Shown one piece after another: positions 1 to 7,745 of a stretch of 44,323 nucleotides of DNA (its first letter is position 1; every line of letters begins with the position of its first letter). Position numbers and translations under genes: made by a program. The stretch comes from an uncultured Caulobacter sp. Lineage in GTDB: Bacteria; Pseudomonadota; Alphaproteobacteria; Caulobacterales; Caulobacteraceae. The notes beneath the pieces were generated by a model that made no database searches, was not told the origin of the DNA, and worked only from the letters and a program-made list of their open reading frames with translations. Location of the stretch: contig NZ_CALCDX010000030.1 of NCBI RefSeq assembly GCF_937900395.1, positions 1 through 44,323 of the forward strand, given 5' to 3'.

Positions 1-350
1 CCGAGCGTGCCGAACGTGGTCCCCGACGCCGCGACCACGTCGAACCGCAGGTCGAGCGCGAGCACGCCGACCTTGACGAACGCGTAGCTCGCGCCGGCCT
101 GGGCGCCCGCGCGCAGGCTGGCGTCGCGAAAGCCCGGGCTCCACGCGATCACCATCGCCGGCCCGGCACGCAGCCACAGCCGGTTGACCGGCCACCACTG
201 GGCCGCCATCCCGGTGGCCAGGCCGAGCGCGCCGCCGGTCGCGCCGGTGCCGGCGGCGAGCGTGTGGGTCGCGACCAGGCCCAGCGTCGGGGTCAGCATG
301 CCGCCGAGGTAGACGCCGCCCGACGGCAGCGGCGTGGCGGTGGTGTCCAT
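1..350 (-). CDS. Partial hypothetical protein, possible outer-membrane barrel; foreign flank
   Basis: An open frame runs leftward from an ATG at 350 to the window edge without a stop, giving the first 116 residues of a longer protein. The composition is rich in Gly, Ala and Leu, with alternating hydrophobic residues and aromatic pairs (the stretch around AQWWPVNRLWLRAG, near residues 49-62). This suggests strands of a beta-barrel or a surface protein. There is no clear signal peptide in the visible part. I do not recognise a family. The style recalls hypothetical proteins of myxobacteria-like genomes more than Caulobacter, but that is only an impression. The gene lies outside the Caulobacter segment that begins near 590, so it probably belongs to different source DNA. 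Confidence 0.4.
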   Translation of the reverse strand, partial: MDTTATPLPSGGVYLGGMLTPTLGLVATHTLAAGTGATGGALGLATGMAAQWWPVNRLWLRAGPAMVIAWSPGFRDASLRAGAQAGASYAFVKVGVLALDLRFDVVAASGTTFGTL

Positions 351-522
351 GCGGCCATGCTAACGGCGAATCCGGTCAAAAATCCAGCCCGGCGGTCAAG
401 TCCCGGACACTTCTGTTTTGATAGCTGGCGGTGGCCAACCGGCGCTGAAGAGGCGACATTTTGACGGTTAAAACAGCCGCCAAACGGCCTTCCGGGCCGC
501 CGCGCGACCCGGTTCCGCCGTT
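351..522. other. Non-coding spacer of lower GC, possible insertion-sequence end
   Basis: This 172-base stretch has no convincing gene and is more AT-rich than its surroundings. It contains GGTCAAAAATCC, TTTTGATAG and TTTTGACGGTTAAAA, the last a near-palindrome at about 461-475. The spacing of such TGAC/TCAA motifs around 380-475 recalls the terminal multiple repeats of IS21-type elements, but no transposase is present and I could not compare it with an IS collection. It lies between the unrelated partial gene at 1-350 and the foreign tail fused to the RND gene. Confidence 0.3.
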
Positions 523-1662
523 TCACGGCACCACGATCAGGAACAGCCAGGTGGCCAGCATGATCAGATGCACCACGCCCGACAGCAGGGTGGCGCGCCA
601 GTCGCGCAGGAACAGCAGCACGACCAGCACGGCCAGGATCGCGCCGATGATCAGGGCTTCCATCGAGGCGACATAGCTCTCCTCGATGTACTTCACGTTC
701 GAGGTGATTTCCTGGATCTCGATCTCGGGGTGGGCCTTGTCGAGCTTCTCGATCGCCTTGCGGACCTTCTCGGCGGTCTGCACCTCCGAGGCGCCGCGAC
801 CGCGCACCATGTTGAAGGTCACCACCTCCTGGCCGTCATAGCGGGCGCGCGAGCGGGGCTCGGCCCAGTGGTCGGTGACCGTGCCGAGGTCGGCCAGGCG
901 CACGGTGCCGCCCGAGGACAGGGGCACGCGAGTCTCGCGCAGCTGCTCGACCGAGCCCGCCGCGCCCAGGGTGCGGATGGCGCGCTCGGAGCCGGAGATC
1001 GTCACCCGGCCGCCGGGCAGGTCGGCGTTGGACGAGACCAAGGCCTGGCTGACGGCGGCGGCGGTGACGCCCCGCGCGGCCAGGCGGTCGGGATTGAGGG
1101 CGATCTCGATCTCGCGGTCGACGCCGCCCTGGCGATTGACCTGCCGCACGCCCTTGATGGCCAGCAGGGCGCGGCTGACCTCGTTGTCGACGAACCAGCT
1201 GCGCTGCTCCGGCGTCAGGGTCGGTGCCTTGACGACATAGGTGATCAGCCCGCCGCCGGTGACGTCGATGCGGTTGACGATCGGCTCCTGCATGTCCTGG
1301 GGCAGGGAGCCGCGCAGGTTGGACATGGCGTTGCGCACGTCGTTGGTGACGCGCTCGTGGTCCACCCCCAGCTCGAACTCGATGAAGGTGGTCGAGGCGC
1401 CGTCGACGACGGTGGAGTTGATGTGGCGCACCTGGCCAAGGCCGGCGATCGAGTCCTCGATCAGGCGGGTGACCTGGGTCTCCAGCTCGCTGGGGGCGGC
1501 GCCGGGGCGCACGGCGGTGACGACGACGAACGGGAAGTCGACGTCGGGATTGTTGTTGATCCGCATGCTCTTGAAGGCGGCGACGCCGGCCAGGGAGAGC
1601 AGCAGGAACAGCAGGATGACGGGGATCGGGTTCTTGATCGCCCAGGACGAGATGTTGCGCAT
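523..1662 (-). pseudogene. RND efflux transporter (AcrB/MexF-like), truncated and fused to unrelated tail
   Basis: The first roughly 350 residues are a typical RND permease N-terminus. There is a first membrane helix at about 12-33 followed by a periplasmic porter region with the usual early motif (NNNPDVDFPFVVV, near 36-48). A second helix region follows at about 338-355, ending in the conserved FLRDWRATL. A complete family member is about 1,030 residues and continues with several more helices. Here, straight after RDWRATLLS, the frame runs into a short hydrophobic tail (GVVHLIMLATWLFLIVVP) that does not match the family, and then stops. All of the proton-relay helices are therefore missing. 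The gene starts 11 bases after the adaptor gene at 1674-2798, so the pair was an efflux operon in the source genome. The break probably marks a chimeric join near 575-590 rather than natural decay. Confidence 0.75.
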
Positions 1663-1673
1663 CGGGGCGTCCT

Positions 1674-2798
1674 TTAGCGAGCGGGCTTGGGCGTGGCGGC
1701 GCTGATGCGCACCAGATCGCCCTCGCCCAGGAAGCCCGCGCCGTCGACCACCACCCGCTCGCCGGCGTTCACGCCGGTGGCGGCGATGCGGTCGCCGGTG
1801 TTGGCCAGGATGGCGATGCGGCGGAAGTGGACCTTCTTGGCGGCGTCGACCACGAACACGCCGGGGCGGTTCTCGCGGTACAGCACCGAAGCCGAGGGCA
1901 CGACAAGGGCCGGCTGGTCGCCGGCGTCGATCGTGGCGCGGGCGAACATGCCCGGGCGGAAGCCGCCCATCGACGACAGGGCCACGCGGGCCACGCCCAT
2001 GCGGCTGCTGGTGTTGACCTCGGAGGTGACGATCCGCACGCGGCCGGTCATCTGGCCGACCTGCTCGGAATAGACGGTGGCCGGCATGCCCGCCTTGACG
2101 GCGGCGAGGTCGGTCTCGGGGATCTCGGCGTCAAGCTCCAAGCGGCTGTCGCGGACGATGCGGAAGAGCTCCGAGCCGGCGCTGACGATCTGGCCCTTGG
2201 TGACGCTGCGGCGGCTGATCAGGCCGCCGACCGGCGCGCGGACCGAGGTCTGAGCCAGGCGCGCGGCGGTCTCGCCCCGGGCGGCCTCGGCGGCGGCGAG
2301 GTTCGCCGCAGCCGTGCCCTGCTTGGCGGTGGCGGTGTCCAGCGAAGCCTGGGACAGGTAACCCTTGGCCTGCAGCTCGCGGGCGCGGCCCAGGGCGGCC
2401 TGGGCCTCGGCCAGCGTGGCGCGGGCGCTGGCCACGGCGGCCTCCTGCTGGCGCAGCTGGGCGGTGATCAGGGCGTCGTTCAGCTTGACCAGCACCTGGC
2501 CGGCCTGGACGACCTGGCCTTCCTCGGCGTTGACCGAGACGGCCGTCAGGCCGCCGGTCTCGGCGCCGACCGGCACCTCTTCCCAGGGCGAGATCGTGCC
2601 GGTGGCGTTGATCTGGCGAGCGATCGGTTGGCTGGTCACCACGGCCACGCTGACGGTCGCCGACGCGGCCGGCGTGCTCTTGACCTTCGTGGGCTTCTTG
2701 TCGCCGCATCCGGCTAGGGCGATCGCGCTCACCCCCAGGACCAAGACCAGCGCGCTCAAAGTCGGGCGGCGCCCATTGATCCGGTAAAGCACGTTCAT
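1674..2798 (-). CDS. RND efflux periplasmic adaptor subunit (membrane fusion lipoprotein)
   Basis: This 374-residue protein is the adaptor that joins an inner-membrane RND pump to an outer-membrane channel. The N-terminus has a hydrophobic stretch followed by a lipobox (IALAGC, Cys near residue 30), so it is likely a lipoprotein facing the periplasm. The order is standard: a first lipoyl half (residues about 75-110), an alpha-helical hairpin rich in Ala, Gln and Glu (about 110-180), a second lipoyl half (RAPVGGLISRRSVTKGQIV, about 192-210), then beta-barrel and membrane-proximal domains. It precedes the truncated RND gene with an 11-base gap, consistent with one transcript. Substrate cannot be predicted from the sequence. 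Confidence 0.9.
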   Translation of the reverse strand: MNVLYRINGRRPTLSALVLVLGVSAIALAGCGDKKPTKVKSTPAASATVSVAVVTSQPIARQINATGTISPWEEVPVGAETGGLTAVSVNAEEGQVVQAGQVLVKLNDALITAQLRQQEAAVASARATLAEAQAALGRARELQAKGYLSQASLDTATAKQGTAAANLAAAEAARGETAARLAQTSVRAPVGGLISRRSVTKGQIVSAGSELFRIVRDSRLELDAEIPETDLAAVKAGMPATVYSEQVGQMTGRVRIVTSEVNTSSRMGVARVALSSMGGFRPGMFARATIDAGDQPALVVPSASVLYRENRPGVFVVDAAKKVHFRRIAILANTGDRIAATGVNAGERVVVDGAGFLGEGDLVRISAATPKPAR

Positions 2799-2883
2799 CC
2801 CCAGCGACAGTTGTTCGTCGTCGGCCTTCTAGCCGACAAACCCCCGGTCGCTGAGTTAATTTGCCGTAAGACGATAAAAACGT

Positions 2884-3516
2884 TCAAACGCTCGCTGGAG
2901 CCGCGCCTTGCGCCGCCGTGGCGCGGGCGAAGGCTGGGCGTTGGCTGACGCGAGTCCAGTAGTCGACGATCGCCGTCGGGAACTCGCCGTCCAGCTTCAG
3001 GGCGCGGGCCAGCAGCAGGGCGTAGGCCACCGAGATGTCGGCGCCGGTGAAGCGGTCGGCGGCGACGAAGGCCGATCTTTCCAGGATCGCCTCCAGCCCT
3101 TTCAGCCGCGCCAGGAACCAGCGGGCGTAGTCCTCGGCGACCTGCGGCTGGCGGCGCGCCTCGGGTTCGAGCCGCGCGTAGCGCAGCACCAGGGTCTGGG
3201 GAAAGGTCAGGGTGGCCTCGCCCTGGACGAGGCCGTTCAGATAGGCGCCGTAGCCAGGCTCGTCGGGCCGAACCGACAGCCGCCCGCCGCCGTGACGCAT
3301 GGAGAGATACTCGATCATCGCCGCGGACTCGGTCATCCGCGTGTCGCCGTCGACCAGCAGCGGGATCGTCCCCAGCGGGTTCTCGTCCAGATATTCGCGC
3401 GCGTGGAAGCGCGGCGGGAACGGCAGGAGCTTGAGATCGTAGGGGATCTCAAGCTCCTCCAGCGCCCATAGCGGCCGGAACGAGCGGGCGTCGCGGCAGT
3501 GCCAGAGGGTGATCAT
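2884..3516 (-). CDS. Glutathione S-transferase family protein
   Basis: This 210-residue cytoplasmic protein has the two-domain GST layout. The N-terminal thioredoxin-like domain (1-78) carries the cis-proline segment NPLGTIPLLVDGD and the glutathione-contacting TESAAMIEYL motif. The helical C-terminal domain (about 88-200) includes the conserved FTGADISVAYAL stretch, the usual N-capping box of GSTs. The residue near position 12 is Ser in a CRDARSFRP context, so Ser or Cys chemistry is possible. Family members conjugate glutathione to electrophiles or act as peroxidases and isomerases; the substrate here is unknown. The gene stands alone on the minus strand, 85 bases upstream of the adaptor-pump pair in the same direction. 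Confidence 0.88.
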   Translation of the reverse strand: MITLWHCRDARSFRPLWALEELEIPYDLKLLPFPPRFHAREYLDENPLGTIPLLVDGDTRMTESAAMIEYLSMRHGGGRLSVRPDEPGYGAYLNGLVQGEATLTFPQTLVLRYARLEPEARRQPQVAEDYARWFLARLKGLEAILERSAFVAADRFTGADISVAYALLLARALKLDGEFPTAIVDYWTRVSQRPAFARATAAQGAAPASV

Positions 3517-3547
3517 GGGGGCTCCGATCCCGTCAAATCAACGAAGC

Positions 3548-3665
3548 CGTGTCATCCCGGCCGTAGCGAAGCGTAGAGCCGGGACCCAGGGGGTGCGGGA
3601 ACGCCGCGCTTGCGGCCCCTGGGTCCCGGATAAGCGCTGCGCGCTTTCCGGGATGACACGAATTT
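3548..3665. repeat. Dispersed intergenic repeat, copy 1 (large imperfect palindrome)
   Basis: The element begins with GTGTCATCCCGGCCGTAGCG and ends with CCGGGATGACAC, so its outer arms are complementary. Inner arms (GGGACCCAGGGG and CCCCTGGGTCCC) form a second stem. A second copy, in reverse orientation, lies at 33876-33998. It fills the gap between the GST and thiolase genes and has no coding content. It looks like a miniature palindromic repeat family of the genome, in the REP/MITE-like class. Confidence 0.8.
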
Positions 3666-3682
3666 ATGACCTTGAAGGGACG

Positions 3683-4855
3683 CTACAGACGCTCGACGAT
3701 CGTGACGTTCGCCAGACCGCCGCCTTCGCACATGGTCTGCAGGCCGTAGCGCGCGCCGCGGTCCTTCAGGGCGTGGACCAGCGTCGTCATCAGCTTGGCG
3801 CCCGAGCCGCCCAGCGGGTGCCCAAGGGCGATGGCGCCGCCGTTGACGTTCAGCTTGGCGGGATCGCCGCCGGTGACCTTCAGCCAGGCGGTCGGCACAG
3901 AGGCGAAGGCCTCGTTGACCTCGTAGAGGTCGATGTCGCCGATCTTCATGCCGGCCCGCTCCAGCGCCTTCAGGGTGGCGGGGATCGGGGCCTCCAGCAT
4001 GATCACCGGGTCGTGGCCGATCACGGTCATGTGGTGGATTCGCGCCAGCGGCTCGACGCCCAGGGCTTTCAGGCCGCGCTCATTGACGATCATCACGCCG
4101 GCCGCGCCGTCGCAGATCTGGCTGGAGGTGGCGGCGGTGATGCGGCCGTCTTCGGCCAGCAGCTTCACCGAACCGATCGACTCCATCGAGGCGTCCCAGC
4201 GGATGCCCTCGTCGACCTCGTGGCGCTCGGTCTTGCCGTCTTCCAGCTTGACCTCGATCGGCACGATCTCGGCGGCGAACTTGCCGGCCTTGGTGGCGGC
4301 CATGGCGCGCTGGTGGCTTTGCAGGGCGTAGGCGTCGAGGTCGGCCCGCGAGAGGTCGTACTTCTTGGCCATCATCTCGGCGCCCATGAACTGGCTGAAC
4401 TGGACGCCCGGATACTTGTCCTCGATGCGCGGGCTCTTGTAGGTGCCAAAGCCGTTCTTGTAGGGCAGCTGCGAGGACAGGCCCATCGGCACGCGGCTCA
4501 TGCTCTCGACGCCGGCGGCGATGACGATGTCCATGGCCCCCGACATCACGGTGGCGGCGGCGAAGTGAATGGCCTGCTGCGACGAGCCGCACTGGCGGTC
4601 GACCGACGTGCCGGGCACGCTCTCGGGCAGCTTGGAGGCGAGGATGGCGTTGCGGGCGACGTTCAGGCCCTGCTCGCCGACCTGGCCGACGCAGCCCATG
4701 ATCACGTCCTCGATCAGGGCCGGATCGGCGCCGGTGCGATCGACCAGCGCATCCAGGATGACGCCGCCCAGATCGGCCGGATGCCAGCCCGAGACCTTGC
4801 CGCCCTTGCGTCCGCCGGCCGTCCGCGCGGCCGCCACGATATAGGCTTCGCCCAT
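3683..4855 (-). CDS. Acetyl-CoA C-acyltransferase (thiolase)
   Basis: A 390-residue thiolase that condenses or cleaves acyl-CoAs in fatty acid or ketone metabolism. The nucleophilic cysteine lies in DRQCGSSQQAIHF, near residue 88. The C-terminal half has the signature GGAIALGHPLGGSGAK with the active-site His, then a second catalytic Cys in MCEGGGLANV near the C-terminus. Length and both motifs are those of a complete enzyme. The start is well placed, with AGGAGG just upstream. Without neighbouring beta-oxidation genes, degradative (FadA-like) and biosynthetic (acetyl-CoA acetyltransferase) roles cannot be separated. The CEGGG form of the last motif is more typical of broad-range acyltransferases. 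It is the last gene of a minus-strand run, 45 bases after the membrane protein gene. Confidence 0.93.
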   Translation of the reverse strand: MGEAYIVAAARTAGGRKGGKVSGWHPADLGGVILDALVDRTGADPALIEDVIMGCVGQVGEQGLNVARNAILASKLPESVPGTSVDRQCGSSQQAIHFAAATVMSGAMDIVIAAGVESMSRVPMGLSSQLPYKNGFGTYKSPRIEDKYPGVQFSQFMGAEMMAKKYDLSRADLDAYALQSHQRAMAATKAGKFAAEIVPIEVKLEDGKTERHEVDEGIRWDASMESIGSVKLLAEDGRITAATSSQICDGAAGVMIVNERGLKALGVEPLARIHHMTVIGHDPVIMLEAPIPATLKALERAGMKIGDIDLYEVNEAFASVPTAWLKVTGGDPAKLNVNGGAIALGHPLGGSGAKLMTTLVHALKDRGARYGLQTMCEGGGLANVTIVERL

Positions 4856-4900
4856 TGGTTTCCTCCTGTTGTTTGGAGGGAGTGAAACAGGCGTTCGAGG

Positions 4901-5338
4901 CTATGTCAGCGGTGACGCGGCGTCAGGCCGACGACGGCGCGGCAGGGCCCCGCAGAACAGCGCGGCCATGGTCAGGTAGCTGAACACGCCCCCGCCGGCG
5001 ACCAGGCTGGCGCGGTTGGGGATCCTGGGATCGGCCAGGGTGGCCAGCATCAGGATCAGGCTGAGGGCGTGAAAGCCGCAGGCCCACATCGGCCACCATC
5101 GGTTCGATCGCAGGGCGATGAACAGCAGCACCATCATCAGGGCGACGTCGACGAAGAACGCGGCGCTCTGCGGTCCGAACCGCAGTTTGCTGTCATACAG
5201 CCACCCGGTGGAGAACCACGCCGCGATCATGGCCGCGGCGGCCAGCCGCTCGGGCCAGCCGCCTCGCCAAAACGCGAAACCGGTTGAAACGAGCAACGCC
5301 GCGAGGCTGGCCCACTGATAAGGATGGTTGAGCGCCAT
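4901..5338 (-). CDS. Uncharacterised four-helix membrane protein
   Basis: A 145-residue hydrophobic protein with about four membrane segments (near residues 8-24, 33-47, 60-78 and 85-102, with a further hydrophobic stretch at 112-128) and a short basic C-terminal tail (PRRRRPD). The family is not recognised. Similar small membrane proteins occur beside small HTH proteins in Caulobacter and Sphingomonas relatives, as far as I recall. It lies in the same direction as, and 117 bases downstream of, the 120-residue protein at 5456-5818, so it may be part of that set. The ribosome-binding site is weak (GAAGGAC some 12 bases before the ATG). Confidence 0.7.
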   Translation of the reverse strand: MALNHPYQWASLAALLVSTGFAFWRGGWPERLAAAAMIAAWFSTGWLYDSKLRFGPQSAAFFVDVALMMVLLFIALRSNRWWPMWACGFHALSLILMLATLADPRIPNRASLVAGGGVFSYLTMAALFCGALPRRRRPDAASPLT

Positions 5339-5455
5339 CGCGTTAGGTTGGCGTCCTTCCGCCAGATTGCAAAGATCCTCGCCGACCGAAGCCGACGAGG
5401 ATCATCGTTTAATCGAAGCCCGCAAGCTTCGCTACCTGTGGGCGAACCCGAAGGG

Positions 5456-5818
5456 TTAGGCGGCGACGGTCAGGCGGCGCTTGGTCTTGGCCATGCCCGC
5501 CGGCTTTTCGGGCGCCTGGCCGAACTCGTCGATGTCGTCGAAGCTCACGGCCGAGAGGCCAATGTCGTGCTGGGCCACCGACAGGTGCTTGTGGGTCGTG
5601 ACGATGCCTTCGCGCGCCGCGGCCAGGGCCTGCATGGTGTTGACGGCCGACATCAGCGCGTCTTGGCCGATCAGCGCCGAGAGGTTCGCCGCCTGGCGGC
5701 TGGCGGGCATCAGGGCGGCCAGGGTGGCCGTGGAGGAGAGGGCGGCGTCGATGGCCTTCTCCGCGGCGAACAGGGCCTCCGCCACGGACTGGGCGGCTTG
5801 GCGGCGTTCCTTGAGCAT
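5456..5818 (-). CDS. Uncharacterised 120-residue helical protein
   Basis: A soluble, mostly alpha-helical protein with an Ala-rich N-terminal two-thirds. A C-terminal basic tail (KTKRRLTVAA) follows a short acidic patch (FDDIDEF). It has no signal peptide or membrane segment, and no catalytic motif is visible. A good ribosome-binding site (GAAGGAGA) lies eight bases before the ATG, which supports it as a real gene. It sits between the HTH/114-residue pair and the membrane protein gene, all on the minus strand. The function is unknown. A role as partner or regulator of its neighbours is only a guess from position. Confidence 0.7.
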   Translation of the reverse strand: MLKERRQAAQSVAEALFAAEKAIDAALSSTATLAALMPASRQAANLSALIGQDALMSAVNTMQALAAAREGIVTTHKHLSVAQHDIGLSAVSFDDIDEFGQAPEKPAGMAKTKRRLTVAA

Positions 5819-5903
5819 GAGCGGTCTCCTTCACGCCGGCGAGACCGGCGCGTTGCCAATGTTGATGGTTGGAGTAGGCGCCCGGCTCCTCGGGCGAGGT
5901 CTC

Positions 5904-6716
5904 TTAGGGCAGCAGGCCTTCGAGTGCGTGGAGCCCCGCCAGGATCGAACCGAACGCGAGCGCGGTCACGATCATCACGGCCGCGATGAAGGCCAACCGG
6001 AGCGGGACGCTCAGATGGTTAGGTCGTCCGCTTCCGAGTCCGAAGACGAGAAGTCCGACGGGAACGTCTCGTCCATCACGGCGCTCGCGATGCAGAGGAT
6101 CTCCCGCATCACCAGCTCGCTGGGCTTGAAGGAAGCTTGCTTGCGCGTGGCCGCCACCAGGTCGTGGACCATGGCCGCGCCACTCGCCGTGGCCGAAAGG
6201 CTCATCAACTGGCGCTCGAGCTCGCTCCAGGTGATCAGCGGCAGGGCTTCGGCGGAATTCAGCGCCGGCCAAGTGTTCCGGAAGCTCGCGATGTCCTGGC
6301 GCATATAGGTCGCCCGGCCAATCGCCTCTTTCTGATAGGGGGTCAGTTCGGTCACGGAAAGCTCCTTCCTCAGCGAGGTCAGGAGACCGTGAAGAAGGAT
6401 GTTCGCCTAGCCGCGCCGGATCGGACCCCGACGCGATCGGAGGGGGGGTGACAGGGGTAGGCGGGATCGGGGAGGCGTCCGTCGGGCGGGCCCGATCAAA
6501 GACGCGGCGCGCGGCGTCGTAGCGATCGACCGCGCCCAGGCGGCGGCGGGCCTTGTCCAGGTGCCAGTCGACGGTGTGCTTGGAGAGGCCGAGCTCCCGG
6601 GCGATCTCCTTGGAGCTCATGTGCCGATCGACCAGGCGCAGGCACTCACGCTCACGCTCGGTGAGACGGTCGAGCGCCTCGACCTGGTCCGTCACAGAGG
6701 GATCGCCCTTGTCCAT
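5904..6716 (-). CDS. LuxR-type HTH protein with C-terminal membrane helix; overlaps another gene
   Basis: Residues 11-70 form a LuxR-type winged or tetrahelical HTH: LTERERECLRLVDRHMSSKE followed by IARELGLSKHTVDWHLDKAR. A Pro/Ser-rich linker begins near residue 80. The last 35 residues form one hydrophobic helix (about 237-258) and a short tail. HTH plus linker plus one C-terminal helix is a layout seen in small membrane-tethered regulators of this group. The middle (about residues 100-230) is rich in Arg, Pro, Gly and His and looks like out-of-frame translation. Third codon positions there are not GC-rich, whereas the overlapping 114-residue frame is. The gene may truly span 270 residues with a low-complexity linker, or it may be a short HTH gene plus a separate small membrane peptide. 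No receiver domain is present. Confidence 0.55.
   Translation of the reverse strand: MDKGDPSVTDQVEALDRLTERERECLRLVDRHMSSKEIARELGLSKHTVDWHLDKARRRLGAVDRYDAARRVFDRARPTDASPIPPTPVTPPPIASGSDPARLGEHPSSRSPDLAEEGAFRDRTDPLSERGDWPGDLYAPGHRELPEHLAGAEFRRSPAADHLERARAPVDEPFGHGEWRGHGPRPGGGHAQASFLQAQRAGDAGDPLHRERRDGRDVPVGLLVFGLGSGRPNHLSVPLRLAFIAAVMIVTALAFGSILAGLHALEGLLP
6011..6355 (-). CDS. Uncharacterised 114-residue protein nested in the HTH gene
   Basis: It starts at a GTG (6355) behind a strong AGGAAGGAG site. About 85-90% of its third codon positions are G or C, which marks it as the real coding frame across this stretch. The protein is soluble and helical, with a conserved-looking centre (LERQLMSLSATASGAAMVHD) and an acidic, serine-rich tail (DFSSSDSEADD). 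No family is recognised. It lies wholly inside the longer HTH frame (5904-6716) in a different frame of the same strand. It ends just before the hydrophobic C-terminal segment of that frame. Tight coupling with the HTH gene suggests related function; partner or antagonist is conjecture. Confidence 0.65.
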   Translation of the reverse strand: MTELTPYQKEAIGRATYMRQDIASFRNTWPALNSAEALPLITWSELERQLMSLSATASGAAMVHDLVAATRKQASFKPSELVMREILCIASAVMDETFPSDFSSSDSEADDLTI

Positions 6717-6805
6717 GCCAAGAACTTTAAGGGTCCGACGCCTTTAGGCCAAGCGTCGCCACATTAAACCTTAGCCATAGGGCGGGCGAGTCGTTTTCGA
6801 GGCGC

Positions 6806-7534
6806 TCACCGGTCGCGGCGGGCGGCCTCGGATTCCGTGGCCGGCGAAGCGGCCCGGATCAGCTCCAGCACGTCGACGATGATCTCGCGCATGGCCGCCT
6901 GAGCCTTGTCCGCGTCGCGGGCGATGATCGCCTCGGCTACATCCTCGTGCGAGGGGATCGAGGCGGTGCGACCCTTGATGCGGTTGGTGAAGCGGATCGA
7001 GATGCGCAGGGCCGTGTTCACCAGCTCGTGCAGCTCGCGATAGAACGGGTTCTTGGTCGCGTCGAGGATGGCGATGTGGAAGGCGATGTCGGCCGACAGC
7101 GGGTCGTCCTCGCCGTCGGCGGCCGCCTTCATCCGGCGCAGACCCTTGCGGATCTCTTCCAGCCCCGCCTCGTCGGCGTTGCGCGCGGCCAGCGCCGCGG
7201 CGGCCGGCTCGATGCCCAGCCGCATCTCGGTGAAGTCGGCCAGCAGGCGTAGGGAGAACTTGCGCTCCAGCAGCCAGCGCAGCACGTCCGGGTCGAGCAT
7301 GTTCCACTCGGCTTCCGGCTCGACAACGGTGCCGTGGCGGGGGCGGGCGCTGAGCAGGCCCTTGGCGGTCAGCATCTTGACCGCCTCGCGGGTGACGGTG
7401 CGGCTGGCGCCGAACTGCTTGGACAGCTCGCCCTCGGTCGGGAAGCCCACGGCGGCGTATTCGCCGGTGACGATCGCTTGCCCCAGCTGCTCCACCAGGC
7501 CGTAGGTCAGGCTCAGGCCAGGCTGGGTGCGCAT
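6806..7534 (-). CDS. FCD-domain GntR-family regulator, probable repressor of the KDPGal genes
   Basis: A 242-residue transcription factor. Residues about 10-72 are the winged HTH of the FadR/GntR class (PTEGELSKQFGASRTVTREA, then VKMLTAKGLL and RPRHGT). Residues about 95-225 are an all-helical FCD ligand-binding domain with the metal-binding pattern: Asp and His in ADIAFHIAILD and a later His in SIPSHEDVAEAI. Such proteins typically bind sugar acids. It lies 211 bases downstream of the KDPGal aldolase and kinase genes in the same direction, which suits a DgoR-like regulator sensing galactonate or its derivative. The AAGAAG before the ATG supports the start. An imperfect palindrome overlapping a -10 box upstream of dgoK (9374-9389) is a candidate target. 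Confidence 0.85.
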   Translation of the reverse strand: MRTQPGLSLTYGLVEQLGQAIVTGEYAAVGFPTEGELSKQFGASRTVTREAVKMLTAKGLLSARPRHGTVVEPEAEWNMLDPDVLRWLLERKFSLRLLADFTEMRLGIEPAAAALAARNADEAGLEEIRKGLRRMKAAADGEDDPLSADIAFHIAILDATKNPFYRELHELVNTALRISIRFTNRIKGRTASIPSHEDVAEAIIARDADKAQAAMREIIVDVLELIRAASPATESEAARRDR

Positions 7535-7745
7535 TGACGGATCTTCTTTCCTCTGGCGGCGGCCGTGAAATGGCCGCTGCTCCCTATGGTGTTCGGGTCC
7601 GCCGAACCGCGGAATCTATTGGGGCGAATACAGCCGCGCCGCCCGTTTTCGGCAAGAGCGTTCACGTGGAGGGCAAGGCCAAAATGCGAGGGGACTGTCG
7701 TAGCCGATCCCCTTGCGTGCTTGGCCTGGCGTCGTCGCCTCCCCG
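7535..7745. other. Spacer between dgoA-like and FCD regulator genes
   Basis: These 211 bases contain no convincing gene and no clear terminator. A GC-rich inverted pair (GGCGGCGGCCGTGAAATGGCCGC, about 7556-7578, in which GCGGCC pairs with GGCCGC) may form a small hairpin. A promoter for the regulator could lie here. Confidence 0.3.

Noticed and set aside
2799..2883. A small gene between the adaptor and GST genes
   Set aside because: Only 85 AT-rich bases with no start preceded by a ribosome-binding site.
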